Origin: AV40 sp038230255
Lineage (GTDB): Bacteria; Verrucomicrobiota; Verrucomicrobiia; Chthoniobacterales; UBA10450
Length of the DNA: 64,000 nucleotides
Assembly (NCBI GenBank): GCA_038230255.1
Contig: JBBRNP010000004.1
Span: 1-64,000 of the forward strand
Direction of reading: 5' to 3'
Positions 31,913-40,192 of this stretch are shown piece by piece. The notes under the pieces are model-generated. The model searched no databases and was not told the origin of the DNA. It was given only the letters and a program-made list of their open reading frames with translations. The number at the start of each line of letters is the position of its first letter. Position 1 is the stretch's first letter. A program made the translations under genes and the position numbers.

Positions 31913-32637
31913 CTATGCCAGAACCAGTGCACCCGCAGAATGATCGCCATCAAAAAATAAACCCAGCCGCACCACGCGATTTGTTCGATCGGCAAAGTAA
32001 AAGAAAACAGCAGCGAGACGAGTCCCACGCTCACCGGAATGCTCCAGCCCGTCAGTTCGCCGCGCGTCATCAATCGTTCCCGCGCATTCAATCGCAACGG
32101 CTCACGCAATTGCCAGGCACGAAGATACAAGAGCAGGACTTCGGCGGAGATGGCAATTAACCCGAGCGCGTAAATGGCAAAGATCGTTCGCGCCTGCGCT
32201 TGGGTGGTGTGAAGCGAGAACGGCTGGCCGACCTGGCCGTTGCTCAAGAGGTTCCACATCGCCCCGAAGATTGCCTTCAACGGGTAGATAAAAATCAGGA
32301 TCGTCACGATCAGCGCCCAGCTGATCAAAATCGAGACGCTATCTTCGAGGCCGTAACGCCGACTCCACAACCAATGGCCCCGCCAATAGATTCCCAGCAC
32401 CGCGATGCTACAGACAAAAGTCGGCACATTTTTGAAAGCGGCCAGGAGCGCTTGGATATTGTCGGGGATCTGTTGCGCGGCGATCACCAGCATCGAAATC
32501 GCGAACGCGAACGCGGCGTCGATGAAAGTTTCCAGCCGCGTCATCGCGATTCCCCGCAACCGAAACCCGCGCAACCGCGGCAACGCATCCAAGTCGGCGG
32601 GCAACGCGGATGCAATCTCGTCGTGGCGTTCTTTCAT
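31882..32637 (-). CDS. TMEM175-like (DUF1211) channel protein
   Basis: 251 residues. The segment MTRLETFIDAAFAFAISMLVI matches the TMEM175 filter helix pattern RxxxFxDAxFAxxxTxLV, here with Ile-Asp for Ser-Asp. Six hydrophobic helices are expected, with others around residues 67-85, 98-120, 143-165, 187-209 and 218-240. Bacterial members form potassium-permeable channels. ATG 32637 gives a 31-residue soluble leader; ATG at MTRLETF is an alternative start. The C-terminus KKLKAEARS is basic and ends within a heptamer repeat. Confidence 0.75.
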   Translation of the reverse strand: MKERHDEIASALPADLDALPRLRGFRLRGIAMTRLETFIDAAFAFAISMLVIAAQQIPDNIQALLAAFKNVPTFVCSIAVLGIYWRGHWLWSRRYGLEDSVSILISWALIVTILIFIYPLKAIFGAMWNLLSNGQVGQPFSLHTTQAQARTIFAIYALGLIAISAEVLLLYLRAWQLREPLRLNARERLMTRGELTGWSIPVSVGLVSLLFSFTLPIEQIAWCGWVYFLMAIILRVHWFWHSKKLKAEARS

Positions 32638-32696
32638 TCGCCCTAGTTAATCAGGAACGCATGAAAACAGGAAGACTGAGGTCTGACCACTGACCA

Positions 32697-32764
32697 CTGA
32701 CTTCCGCTCCCAACTCCCAACTCCCAACTCCCAGCTCCCAGCTCCCAGCTCCCAGCTCCCAGCT
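32697..32764. repeat. Heptamer repeat array
   Basis: CTCCCAA three times then CTCCCAG about five times on the plus strand, period seven, directly after the stop of the minus-strand gene at 32765. Confidence 0.9.
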
Positions 32765-33106
32765 TTAAAATCGCCGCGAGATTTCCTCGTAGGACATAAT
32801 CACGTCATCGCCATCGAATCGCACTCGAGTTGACGCAGAGAAGTGATAAAGCCTGCGGCTAGTCCTCAGCTCCTTCACCGTGAAATAAACCGTTCGGTCT
32901 CGGATTTCGAATTGGAGCGTCATTCCCATTTTGCGAAATTGATTATCCAGATTCTTGACCCAATCTTTAAAGCGCTCCGCGGTGAAGTTTCCCATGTCGG
33001 AAACCAGCACCTTGCGCAGAAGATCGCTCACAACTTCCCGCTGACCCTTGGTGAGTGAATGCGTTGCAGACATGCGGGCATTTTGAGCAGAATCGATGCC
33101 CATCAC
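32765..33106 (-). CDS. Hypothetical soluble protein, 113 aa
   Basis: One compact alpha/beta domain: LTKGQREVVSDLLRKVLVSD, FKDWVKNLDNQFRKMGMTLQ and a strand pair FEIRDRTVYFTVKELRT and STRVRFDGDDVIMSYEEI. A start at ATG 33073 (MSATHSLTKGQ) is at least as likely as 33106. No family recognised; there are no signal or membrane segments. Confidence 0.55.
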   Translation of the reverse strand: MMGIDSAQNARMSATHSLTKGQREVVSDLLRKVLVSDMGNFTAERFKDWVKNLDNQFRKMGMTLQFEIRDRTVYFTVKELRTSRRLYHFSASTRVRFDGDDVIMSYEEISRRF

Positions 33107-33246
33107 CCCTAGCCCCTTCTGCCTCTAATCTTTGACCTCTGATCTCTCCTCCTTGCTCCTAACTCCTAGCTTCCACCTTCCATCTTCAACGCATCCCATT
33201 TCCGCCGGAGATGCGAAACATGTTTGATGAGATGAGGTGATCAACG

Positions 33247-33459
33247 GTGCCTAAAGAAAAAATCAGTGCGACTGGTCTGCCAATAAAGCCAAAGCCCGAC
33301 AAAAAATTTCGTCGGCTCGACAAATCATTTAACGACGCCGTCCGATCGAAAAAAGCATCGGCGGTCGGAGAAGTTTTGTTGCGTGTCCCGCTCGCTCCGG
33401 ACAATGCGCGTCGCACGGCCAAGAAAGTCATAGCCGATCGCGCACGACGCCGTCGTTGA
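33247..33459 (+). CDS. Small basic protein, 70 aa
   Basis: GTG start. MPKEKISATGLPIKPKPDKK followed by FRRLDKSFNDAVRSKKASAV and ending in KKVIADRARRRR. Net charge strongly positive, suggesting nucleic-acid or ribosome binding. No known family. It is bracketed by heptamer repeats. Confidence 0.45.
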   Translation: MPKEKISATGLPIKPKPDKKFRRLDKSFNDAVRSKKASAVGEVLLRVPLAPDNARRTAKKVIADRARRRR

Positions 33460-33523
33460 TTCCCATCTCCCATCTCCCATCTCCCATCTCCTAGCTCCTA
33501 GCTCCTAGCTCCTAGCTCCCGGC
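33458..33523. repeat. Heptamer repeat array
   Basis: CATCTCC four times then TAGCTCC four times on the plus strand, period seven, filling the gap between converging genes at 33459 and 33524. Confidence 0.9.
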
Positions 33524-34582
33524 TTACCCATCGCGCGGCGCGAGCGCATAAACTCCCGGCGGATGCTTCACGAGCGTTGTTCCTTCTCGTTGCTCAACCG
33601 TCCTTCCGTGTAACAACGCGCGAATATCCTCAAACAGCTGCGGACCGTCATACGAATGCCCCACTAAATCGGTGTTGGCTGCCGAGGCATCGATCACATC
33701 GATCTTCTTGAGCAATCCTTGTGATCCAAGTTCTCCTTCGCGCGGATCGCTATGCAAAAAGCTCGAAAATCGCAACGCGTTGTCGTGGTTCGATGCATAA
33801 ACAGTGACATGGCCGCAGATCGCTCGAAGTCGAGCGATGTTTATCCTGAAATATTCCGCATCGACATCCGGCTCGATCAGGATCAACTGCGCAAACTGTG
33901 GGTGGCCGAGTTTCGGCGGCTTTCCTTTACTGTCGATGAGTTCGATATCGCGCAGCGCAAACGTCAGCACGCGACAGCCCATGCTATGCCCAATCAAAAC
34001 TACCGGGCTTGCTGAATCGTGCGTCCGCAGTATTTCCAAAACCTGGCGCGCGCGATCCTGATTTACTAGGACCACATCCTCATCGTGCGCGTATCCGAAA
34101 AGCTTTTGCTGCGATGGCCAACTAAAGATCGCGGCCTTGGTCGAAACATCCGGTTGCAGATCGTAAGAAAACATCGCCGCCCGTTCGGCTGCTGTTTCAA
34201 AACTGTTATTGAATCCGTGCACAAACACGACCAGGGGCCGTTTAGGGTCCGCCGTTTGCGCGGCCGTTAGGACCCGAAATTCGTGCTGCGGATCTCCATT
34301 GGGAAAATTGAGTTTCTCGACCTTGATTCCTTTTTGCACCCCCGGCGAGTGCGGCAACGGAACTGCCACCTCGGCTGTGCCGTAAGAGATCCTTTCCTTT
34401 TTTGTTCCGGAAGTCGCAAAAGCCCGATCGACCCGTGCGGTCGGATCGTATTGGCGCGTGGTTGCGAAATACACATCCAGATGTTCCCAGCCCGTGACTG
34501 GTCGATGTTCGAGTAACGAACATCCCACCAGCGACAACAAGCCCAGGCACAGGCAGATCTTCGTTAGGGGAGAAGCAGCCAT
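33524..34582 (-). CDS. DUF900-type alpha/beta-hydrolase lipoprotein
   Basis: 352 residues. Lipobox LLSLVGCSLL anchors it. LDVYFATTRQYDPTARVDRA at the N-terminus and the following ISYGTAEVAVPLPHSPGVQK are typical of DUF900 serine hydrolases. RPLVVFVHGFNNSFETAAER is the oxyanion strand, VVLIGHSMGCRVLTFALRD holds the nucleophile Ser (GHSMG), and later Asp (LIEPDVDAE) and His (VGHSYDGP) complete a plausible triad. Substrate unknown (likely an ester). Start ATG 34582. Confidence 0.83.
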   Translation of the reverse strand: MAASPLTKICLCLGLLSLVGCSLLEHRPVTGWEHLDVYFATTRQYDPTARVDRAFATSGTKKERISYGTAEVAVPLPHSPGVQKGIKVEKLNFPNGDPQHEFRVLTAAQTADPKRPLVVFVHGFNNSFETAAERAAMFSYDLQPDVSTKAAIFSWPSQQKLFGYAHDEDVVLVNQDRARQVLEILRTHDSASPVVLIGHSMGCRVLTFALRDIELIDSKGKPPKLGHPQFAQLILIEPDVDAEYFRINIARLRAICGHVTVYASNHDNALRFSSFLHSDPREGELGSQGLLKKIDVIDASAANTDLVGHSYDGPQLFEDIRALLHGRTVEQREGTTLVKHPPGVYALAPRDG

Positions 34583-34671
34583 TAGAATTCAGCGTTGGCC
34601 GCATCTTGCCGCTTATGAGATATGCCAGTCAATACTGACCTCCGACATTGGCAAGGGCGGAATTAAGAAGT

Positions 34672-35052
34672 ATGAATTATGAAATCCCCCCGGAAATGCC
34701 CAAAGACGAGCGAGATTTAAGAGATCGCACGAAGAGCTTCGCCTTGCGCGTCGTCAGAATGTTTTCGAGCCTGCCGAAAACTACAGAAGCGCAGATTTTA
34801 GGAAGACAAGTCCTGCGTTCGGGCACGTCCATTGGAGCAAATTATCGCGAAGCATTTCGCGGCCGGAGCCGGGCGGAGTTCATTGCGAAGTGTGGCGACT
34901 CCTTGCGCGAGCTAGAAGAGACAGCTTACTGGCTCGAACTGCTCGTAGACGCGAACATCATTTCGTCCGACAAACTTTCACGCGTTCGTCAGGAATGCGA
35001 TGAACTGACCGCTATTTTCGTGACGATTTTGAAGCGATCGAAAGAGTCCTGA
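34672..35052 (+). CDS. Four-helix-bundle protein (S23 type)
   Basis: 126 residues. RDLRDRTKSFALRVVRMFSS and TTEAQILGRQVLRSGTSIGA, NYREAFRGRSRAEFIAKCGD and LRELEETAYWLELLVDANII reproduce the TIGR02436/S23 pattern, first known from ORFs in 23S rRNA intervening sequences but often free-standing. It forms a four-helix bundle, role unknown. ATG 34672 chosen; an upstream TTG gives an unlikely leader. Located at the left border of the defence island, just before the OLD-family nuclease gene. Confidence 0.82.
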   Translation: MNYEIPPEMPKDERDLRDRTKSFALRVVRMFSSLPKTTEAQILGRQVLRSGTSIGANYREAFRGRSRAEFIAKCGDSLRELEETAYWLELLVDANIISSDKLSRVRQECDELTAIFVTILKRSKES

Positions 35053-35128
35053 TTTTCGACTTCTTAATTCTTAATTCTTACTTTTGAGGCTTGGCTTTAA
35101 ATCGACAAACAAATAGCCTCGCCCAACG

Positions 35129-37154
35129 ATGTTTTTGCAGCGCGTTCGGGTCACCAAATATCGCAGTATCCGCGATAGCGGCTGGTTCGATGTCGAAAAA
35201 GGCAAAACGATTTTGATCGGGCCGAACGAGGCCGGCAAAACCGCCCTCCTCGAAGCGATTCAGCGCATCAATCCTCCTCTTGGAACGCGCGGGTTCGATC
35301 CACTGCGCGATTATCCGCGCTCCGAGTTCGACGACATTAACAGCGGCAAAATCCTTCCCGGCAACGTCACCGTGGTGGAAGCGCACTTCGGGCTCGATTC
35401 GGACGACAAGGAAGCGCTTGAGCCCGAGTTCCGCGAATGCGGATACGTCGTCGCCCGAAAACTCGATAACAACTTCGTGCACGACCTCACCGGCGGCCAG
35501 CCCGTTGCCAAATTCGGCGACATCAAAAAAGATCTGGCCCCGTCTCTGCGCGCACATCGACAGCCGGCTGCCGCCTCCGGAACAAGGCGTGTCGCCTCCC
35601 AATCCGCCGAGCACACCGATCCTCGCCCTCTGGCCGCAATGGAAAGACGAATACGAAGTCGTGGGCGAGCCGGCCCGGGCGCTCAAAATCGCGCTCGAAA
35701 AAACTTTTCCGAGTATCGAAGAAGGGAACGCGACCGAAGAAAAACGTTACGACGATTTGATCAAGGCGATCGAGACGAACGAGCGCCGCGGCGCCGCGCT
35801 TTGGACTTTGCAGCAACGTCTCCCGCTTTTCATCCGGTTCCGCGATTTCTTCCGGGTCCGGCCTCTGATCCATCTCGAGCATCTCGCCACCCGCATCGAA
35901 CGAAACCTGGTCGACGACGATTACTACGATTACGGCAACAAGTGTCTCCTGAAACTTCTCGGGTTCAGCGCCCGCGAACTCTCCAACTTGGGGAAAACCG
36001 ACGAGCCGCTTCTGGGCGATGCCGCCGCGCTCCAGGCGTTTCGCGATCAACTCGATCGCCCTTCCTACCAGCTCAACGCCGCCAGTGTCCGCCTGACCGA
36101 CGAACTTCGCGCCACCTGGATGCCCGATTCGAAACGCGATGAAGCGGAACGTTTGCGCATCGTGGCTGACGGCCAATATCTCAAAGTCATTGTCGAGGAC
36201 GACGTCGGAGTTGAGATCGAGTTGGACCAGCGCTCCGAAGGTTTTCAGTGGCTGGTTTCGTTCTTCATCGTCTTTTTTGCCGAGAGCGCGAACAACTTCA
36301 AAAACGCCATCCTTCTCCTCGACGAACCGGGCTTGAGCTTGCATGCCCTCAAACAGCGCGAATTCCGCACCACCATCTCGCGCCTGGCCGAATCCAATCA
36401 GACCCTTTACACCACCCACTCGCCTTTTTTAGTCGGACCGGACGAGCTCAACCGCGTTCGCGTCGTCGAAATGATCGATCGCAGTGTCGGGACCAAAGTT
36501 CACACCAACATTACCGCCGAAGATCCGGTGGCGCTTTTGCCGTTACAGGAAGCGCTCGGGTACGATTTGGCCCAGAGCCTCTTCGCGCAGCAGCGCAATC
36601 TCGTTCTCGAAAGCCTGACCGATTACTGGTACCTCGACGCGGTCGCGCAGTTGTTGCGCGATGCCGGCATTGTCGATCTTAGCGACAAGATTTCGATGCT
36701 GCCCGCCAGCGGCGCCGGCAAAGTAGTTTATTACGCGACCATTCTGCACGCTCACAAACTCAAGGTCGCAGCCCTTTTGGATTCGGAGATGGCGCCCGAT
36801 CAAGCTGCGCATCAAGAACAGCTGATCCACGCGCTCGGCAACAAATCGATCCTGCGCACCAAGGACGTTTATCCTGGCCCGCTCGAAAGACCGGCCGTCG
36901 AAGATTTACTTCGGGACACGCTCATCCACGTCGCGCGGACCGAGCTCGGTTGGGACGTCGCCACCAGCGCCGACTCGCAACCGGAGCGCTCAGTCGTCGA
37001 CGTTTTCAAAGAGCAAATTAACGACTTCAGCAAATATCGGTTGGCCAAAGCCTTCGTCCGTTGGACCCGCGACCATCAAGCAGAGAATCTTTCCGACGAC
37101 GAGCGCAACCAATGGAAAAAACTAATCACCTCGATTAACAACGCCTTGCGATAG
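35129..37154 (+). pseudogene. OLD-family ATPase/TOPRIM nuclease, interrupted by a frameshift
   Basis: The first ~140 codons (frame from 35129) carry FLQRVRVTKYRSIRDSGW and Walker A GPNEAGKT (31-38). The rest (from about 35550 to 37154) is in the +1 frame: signature and Walker B AILLLDEPGLSLHALKQREF, TLYTTHSPFLVG (H-loop), then a TOPRIM-like region (LESLTDYWYLDAVAQLL, VAALLDSEMAPD). The frames cross near a run of four C at about 35537-35540, so one extra base explains the break; joined, the protein is about 674 residues. OLD nucleases are ATP-dependent DNA-cleaving defence enzymes. No GajB-type helicase follows, so this is not a Gabija pair. It may be a real mutation or a sequence error. Confidence 0.75.
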
Positions 37155-37345
37155 GAGCAAGGAGCTGGGAGCGAGGAGATGGGAAATTGGAGTCGGGGAT
37201 TGTTGATTTCTGATTTCTGACCTCCGACCTCCGACTTCTGACTTCCGACTTCCGTCCTCCGTCCTCTGACCTCTGACCTCTGACCTCTGACCTCCGTAGT
37301 CCGTGGTCCGTTGTCCGTTGTGCGGCGTCTCGTCCTCCCACCTCC
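37155..37345. repeat. Heptamer repeat block
   Basis: Purine-rich GGAGCAAGGAGCTGGGAGCG directly after the OLD gene, then CTGACCTCCGACCTCCGACT and repeated CTCTGAC units on the plus strand, ending in GTCCGTTGTCCGTTG. All have a seven-base period. No gene. Confidence 0.85.
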
Positions 37346-37403
37346 CACTCCCATCAATTTCCATGTGAGTTGAACTGGTACTTTGATTGGATACGCTAAA
37401 ACC

Positions 37404-37628
37404 GTGAGTCTTGCTGAAATCAAAGATGCTGTGAATGCGCTCTCGCCCGGCGAACTAGCGGAACTCGCTGCATTTATCCGGCAGCGGGACGAGGCTGCAT
37501 GGGATCGCCAGATTCGCGAAGACGTTGCCGCCGGTCGGCTCGATCATCTGGCCGAAGAAGCACTGGAAGAATACGGCGCCGGGCGGACGAGAGCTTTCCC
37601 CCCGGATGAAAAGCCAAGCAACACATAA
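37404..37628 (+). CDS. Antitoxin of a type II toxin-antitoxin pair
   Basis: 74 residues from GTG 37404 (a TTG at 37383 is also possible). Helical N-terminal part SLAEIKDAVNALSPGELAEL followed by AAFIRQRDEAAWDRQIREDV and AAGRLDHLAEEALEEYGAGR, a pattern common in antitoxins that pair with RelE/ParE toxins; the C-terminal half would wrap around the toxin. The toxin start (37606) overlaps its 3' end by 23 bases, the usual coupled arrangement. Confidence 0.75.
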   Translation: MSLAEIKDAVNALSPGELAELAAFIRQRDEAAWDRQIREDVAAGRLDHLAEEALEEYGAGRTRAFPPDEKPSNT

Positions 37629-37866
37629 GTTCTGGGACGCATACTCAGCTCTTCCGGAAAATCTTCAGCGCCTCGCGCTCAAACAGTATCGGCTTTGGTT
37701 GAGCGATCCGCGTCATCCATCTGTAAACTTCAAGAAGGTCGGCAGCTACTGGTCGGCACGCGTAACCGACGACTACCGAGCGCTCGGCGTAATGACAGGC
37801 GATACCGTGATCTGGTTTTGGATCGGCACGCATGCCGAGTACGAGCGCATAATCAAAGGGCGATAA
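37606..37866 (+). CDS. RelE/ParE-family toxin
   Basis: 86 residues: KFWDAYSALPENLQRLALKQ, YRLWLSDPRHPSVNFKKVGS, WSARVTDDYRALGVMTGD, VIWFWIGTHAEYERIIKG. This is the ParE/RelE plasmid-stabilisation fold, including the Arg in YRALG and the closing GTHAEYERI. RelE members cut mRNA on the ribosome, ParE members poison gyrase; the sequence does not decide which. Translationally coupled to the antitoxin upstream. Confidence 0.82.
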   Translation: MKSQATHKFWDAYSALPENLQRLALKQYRLWLSDPRHPSVNFKKVGSYWSARVTDDYRALGVMTGDTVIWFWIGTHAEYERIIKGR

Positions 37867-38021
37867 CCGATGTCCGAGATTCGCGTTCGGCGTTTGTCCC
37901 CCCTCTCAACCCCTCAACTCTCTCAACGTCTTCGTTCCCCTTTCAGCCTTGTCAGCTTTCCCTCTTAATTCATAATTCTTCCTTCGAACTTTAGTCCCCC
38001 CTTCCTTTAGTTTCCCACACA

Positions 38022-38627
38022 GTGCCAAACCCCCAGAACAGGCTCACGCCTGATCACCTCGGCCGACTCATTTACGAAATTCGCGGTGAACGCGTGATGC
38101 TGGATTCCGATCTTGCTTCGATCTATGGCGTAGAAACAAAGGCGTTAAACCGCGCAGTGAAACGCAACCCTGACCGTTTTCCAAAGGACTTTGTGTTTCA
38201 AATCTCATCCCACGAATGGAAAAACTTGAAGTACCAAATTGGCACTTCAAGCTCGGGCCAGGAATCACACGCTTTAAGGTACCAATTCGGCACCTTGAAG
38301 ACTGGTCACGGCGGGCGACGCAAACCGCCCTATGTATTCACCGAGCACGGAGCGATCATGGCCGCAAATGTCTTGAATAGCCCGCGCGCGGTGCAAATGG
38401 CTGTTTTCGTTGTCCGTGCATTTTTGAAAATGCGCGCGTTGCTCGGCGACAAGCGCGAGCTGGCCCAAAAACTCGCCTTGCTGGAAAAAGAATTAAAAAA
38501 ACGACTCGACGTTCACGAAGCCGTCATTGTGACCATATTACAACGCGTCATGGACATCATCGATCCACCGGCCCTGCCACCGTCGGACCCGTCGAGAAAG
38601 CGCATCGGCTTCCATCCCGAAAAATAG
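38022..38627 (+). CDS. ORF6N-domain protein 1
   Basis: 201 residues, GTG start. ORF6N domain at 15-110: IYEIRGERVMLDSDLASIYG, ETKALNRAVKRNPDRFPKDF, VFQISSHEW; then KPPYVFTEHGAIMAANVLNS and a coiled C-terminal part (ELAQKLALLEKELKKRLD). ORF6N/KilA-N-type proteins are phage-like DNA-binding regulators or antirepressors. Between the domain and FTEHG lies a variable segment (LKYQIGT..., LRYQFGTLK) encoded by two palindromes (38225-38251 and 38272-38300). A second ORF6N gene is at 39511. Confidence 0.82.
   Translation: MPNPQNRLTPDHLGRLIYEIRGERVMLDSDLASIYGVETKALNRAVKRNPDRFPKDFVFQISSHEWKNLKYQIGTSSSGQESHALRYQFGTLKTGHGGRRKPPYVFTEHGAIMAANVLNSPRAVQMAVFVVRAFLKMRALLGDKRELAQKLALLEKELKKRLDVHEAVIVTILQRVMDIIDPPALPPSDPSRKRIGFHPEK
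38225..38251. repeat. Palindrome inside ORF6N gene 1 (unit 1)
   Basis: Arms CTTGAAGT and ACTTCAAG with an inner CCAA-A-TTGG pair: 12 of 13 symmetric positions match. It encodes NLKYQIGTSS. Followed 20 bp on by a related degenerate unit. Confidence 0.85.
38272..38300. repeat. Palindrome inside ORF6N gene 1 (unit 2, degenerate)
   Basis: Arms CTTTAAGGT and ACCTTGAAG (8 of 9 match) around ACCAATTCGGC. It encodes LRYQFGTLK, a repeat of the peptide from unit 1, so the segment has been duplicated. Confidence 0.75.
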
Positions 38628-38706
38628 CCGCCTGCCCGTCCGTTGTGTCGTCCTCCGTGCTCCGATCTCCCAGCTCCTAGCTTCGAAAGCTCCGCCTTTC
38701 CGCTTT

Positions 38707-39078
38707 TCACCTGTAGATCCACACCAATCCCACCGGCAAAATAATGCCGATCCCTAAACAAACGGTCGCCACCAGCGGTTGCCGACTAAACCGGTACGCC
38801 ATGATCACGCCAATCACCGTAGTCAGCACCAGGCCGACCGCGCCTGCGAACATGAAATAGCGTACCGGCGCCGGGCTGTTGCGTTTGGTCGGGGGAACGT
38901 GCGCATCCTTATGAATGTCCGACAGCGCCGACAGCACATGCGGCGCGACGTATCCGCCCGGTTGCCGGTCCGACTGATGCCAATTAAAAATCTGCCACGA
39001 CCCGGTCACGGCAAAAAAGATCAACATCGGCGCGAAGAGACAACCGAGATAAAGATGCAGTTGGCGCAGCGTTTTCAC
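38707..39078 (-). CDS. PepSY-type membrane protein, 123 aa
   Basis: N-terminal LRQLHLYLGCLFAPMLIFFA and VTGSWQIFNWH are the start of a PepSY_TM protein; two further helices follow (FMFAGAVGLVLTTVIGVIMA, LVATVCLGIGIILPVGLVWI). Short for the family, with the large periplasmic PepSY part reduced to about 35 residues (HVLSALSDIHKDAHVPP). Possibly a minimal inner-membrane member involved in metal or redox handling; unproven. Confidence 0.7.
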   Translation of the reverse strand: MKTLRQLHLYLGCLFAPMLIFFAVTGSWQIFNWHQSDRQPGGYVAPHVLSALSDIHKDAHVPPTKRNSPAPVRYFMFAGAVGLVLTTVIGVIMAYRFSRQPLVATVCLGIGIILPVGLVWIYR

Positions 39079-39355
39079 GATTCAATGTTCCGGTTTTCTA
39101 CGTTCTAATTTCCAATTCTGTGGCGGCAGGCGTGTCGCCTGCGATTGTCTTCTGCTTTCGCTCGTCACTGGTTCACCCGTCACTCGTCACCGCTTTACAG
39201 CTTTTCATAATGGACCAGCGCCAGCCGAGCCAAATTTATTTGCCCTGACTCAGCCTTCCAAATAACCATTAACCAATAACTCGCGCCTTGCGCGCACCCC
39301 AATAACCGCTCAGGCTTTTGCCTGAGCTCTCCCCTCAGCTAGTTTCTTCCCCCGA
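39079..39355. other. Gene-free spacer with hairpins
   Basis: Holds GCAGGCGTGTCGCCTGC (about 39125-39141), a stretch of GTCACT/GTCACC units, ATAACCATTAACCAATAACT units, and a perfect stem GCTCAGGC-TTTT-GCCTGAGC at 39308-39327. No coding sequence was seen until 39356. The hairpins may terminate transcription or mark mobile sequence. Confidence 0.6.
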
Positions 39356-39514
39356 ATGTCCTCAGACCTTACGTTTGTAGCAAACGAGTTGGGCAACAAT
39401 CTCCGTCATCGGTTCAGCTCGTCGCTGACGACTGACACACATCATTTCGATTGGCTCGAAGCCGAGCACCAAGTCCGACAGGTTCGCGCAATTGGTCAAT
39501 GGATCGACCGATGA
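39356..39514 (+). CDS. 52-residue protein coupled to ORF6N gene 2
   Basis: MSSDLTFVANELGNNLRHRF then SSSLTTDTHHFDWLEAEHQV and RQVRAIGQWIDR. The stop TGA shares four bases with the ATG of the ORF6N gene (ATGA at 39511-39514), the signature of coupled translation, and the codons look natural. It may be the C-terminal remnant of a longer protein or a complete small partner. No family recognised. Confidence 0.45.
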   Translation: MSSDLTFVANELGNNLRHRFSSSLTTDTHHFDWLEAEHQVRQVRAIGQWIDR

Positions 39515-40014
39515 GATCGTCGGTGGTGGTTGTTCAAGCCGAGCGGCGAATTCTGCGAATCCGCGGGCAGAACGTGATCTTGGATTTCGACCTGGCAATG
39601 CTGTATGGCGTCGAGACTCGTGCTCTGAAGCAAGCCGTGCGTCGGAACCTCGACCGCTTCCCGGAGGACTTCATGTTTGAGCTTTCCGCGGCGGAGATTC
39701 AGAAGCTGGTATCACAAACTGTGATACCAGCCCGCGGCAAGCTCGGTGGCGCCGTCCCGATGGCTTTTACTGAGCAGGGCGTTGCGATGCTCTCCAGTGT
39801 CCTGCGCAGCAGCCGCGCCGTCCAAGTGAATATCGCCATCATGCGCACATTCGTGCGGCTGCGCCAAATGCTCCTCTCGAACGCGGACCTCGCCCGCAAG
39901 CTCGCCGCGCTGGAAAACAAATACGATGCCCAGTTCAAGGTTGTTTTCGATGCCATCCGCGAGCTGATGGTGCCACCTTCGCCGCCAAAACCGCGCATCG
40001 GATTTAAACCCTGA
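39511..40014 (+). CDS. ORF6N-domain protein 2
   Basis: 167 residues. ILRIRGQNVILDFDLAMLYG, ETRALKQAVRRNLDRFPEDF and MFELSAAEIQKLVSQTV form the ORF6N domain; VPMAFTEQGVAMLSSVLRSS RAVQVNIAIMRTFVRLRQML is the conserved follow-on, and a coiled helix (ADLARKLAALENKYDAQF) ends it, all as in the homologue at 38022. A perfect 11-bp-arm palindrome (39706-39730) occupies the same place as the palindromes of that gene. ATG 39511 is favoured over ATG 39499 because the former is coupled to the upstream small gene. Confidence 0.83.
   Translation: MRSSVVVVQAERRILRIRGQNVILDFDLAMLYGVETRALKQAVRRNLDRFPEDFMFELSAAEIQKLVSQTVIPARGKLGGAVPMAFTEQGVAMLSSVLRSSRAVQVNIAIMRTFVRLRQMLLSNADLARKLAALENKYDAQFKVVFDAIRELMVPPSPPKPRIGFKP
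39706..39730. repeat. Perfect palindrome inside ORF6N gene 2
   Basis: CTGGTATCACA, AAC, TGTGATACCAG: eleven-base arms with a three-base loop, encoding LVSQTVIPA. Located just before the FTEQG motif, the same protein position as the palindromes in the other ORF6N gene, but with different sequence. Confidence 0.9.
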
Positions 40015-40192
40015 AATCCAACAACGAATAACGAATAACAGATAACCGCGTGCGTGAGCGCGCTCCCCTTTCTACTTTCTAATTTATTAGAATTTCTAAT
40101 TTCAAATTTAAAAGTTAGTTTCTCCCCCAATGGCAAGATCGACAGTCGGAATTTCGTCTTGTTGCGATTAGTTCGCCGCGCAAAAATAAAAA

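Noticed and set aside
31706..33523. Possible CRISPR arrays in the pyrimidine-rich repeats
   Set aside because: Units are seven bases with no spacers and no cas genes; they are tandem repeats.
35523..36419. 298-codon antisense frame in the OLD gene
   Set aside because: Mirrors the codon pattern of the real gene; no start signal or domain.
35129..37154. Gabija (GajAB) system
   Set aside because: The OLD protein is not followed by a UvrD-like GajB helicase; the next genes are a RelE/ParE pair.
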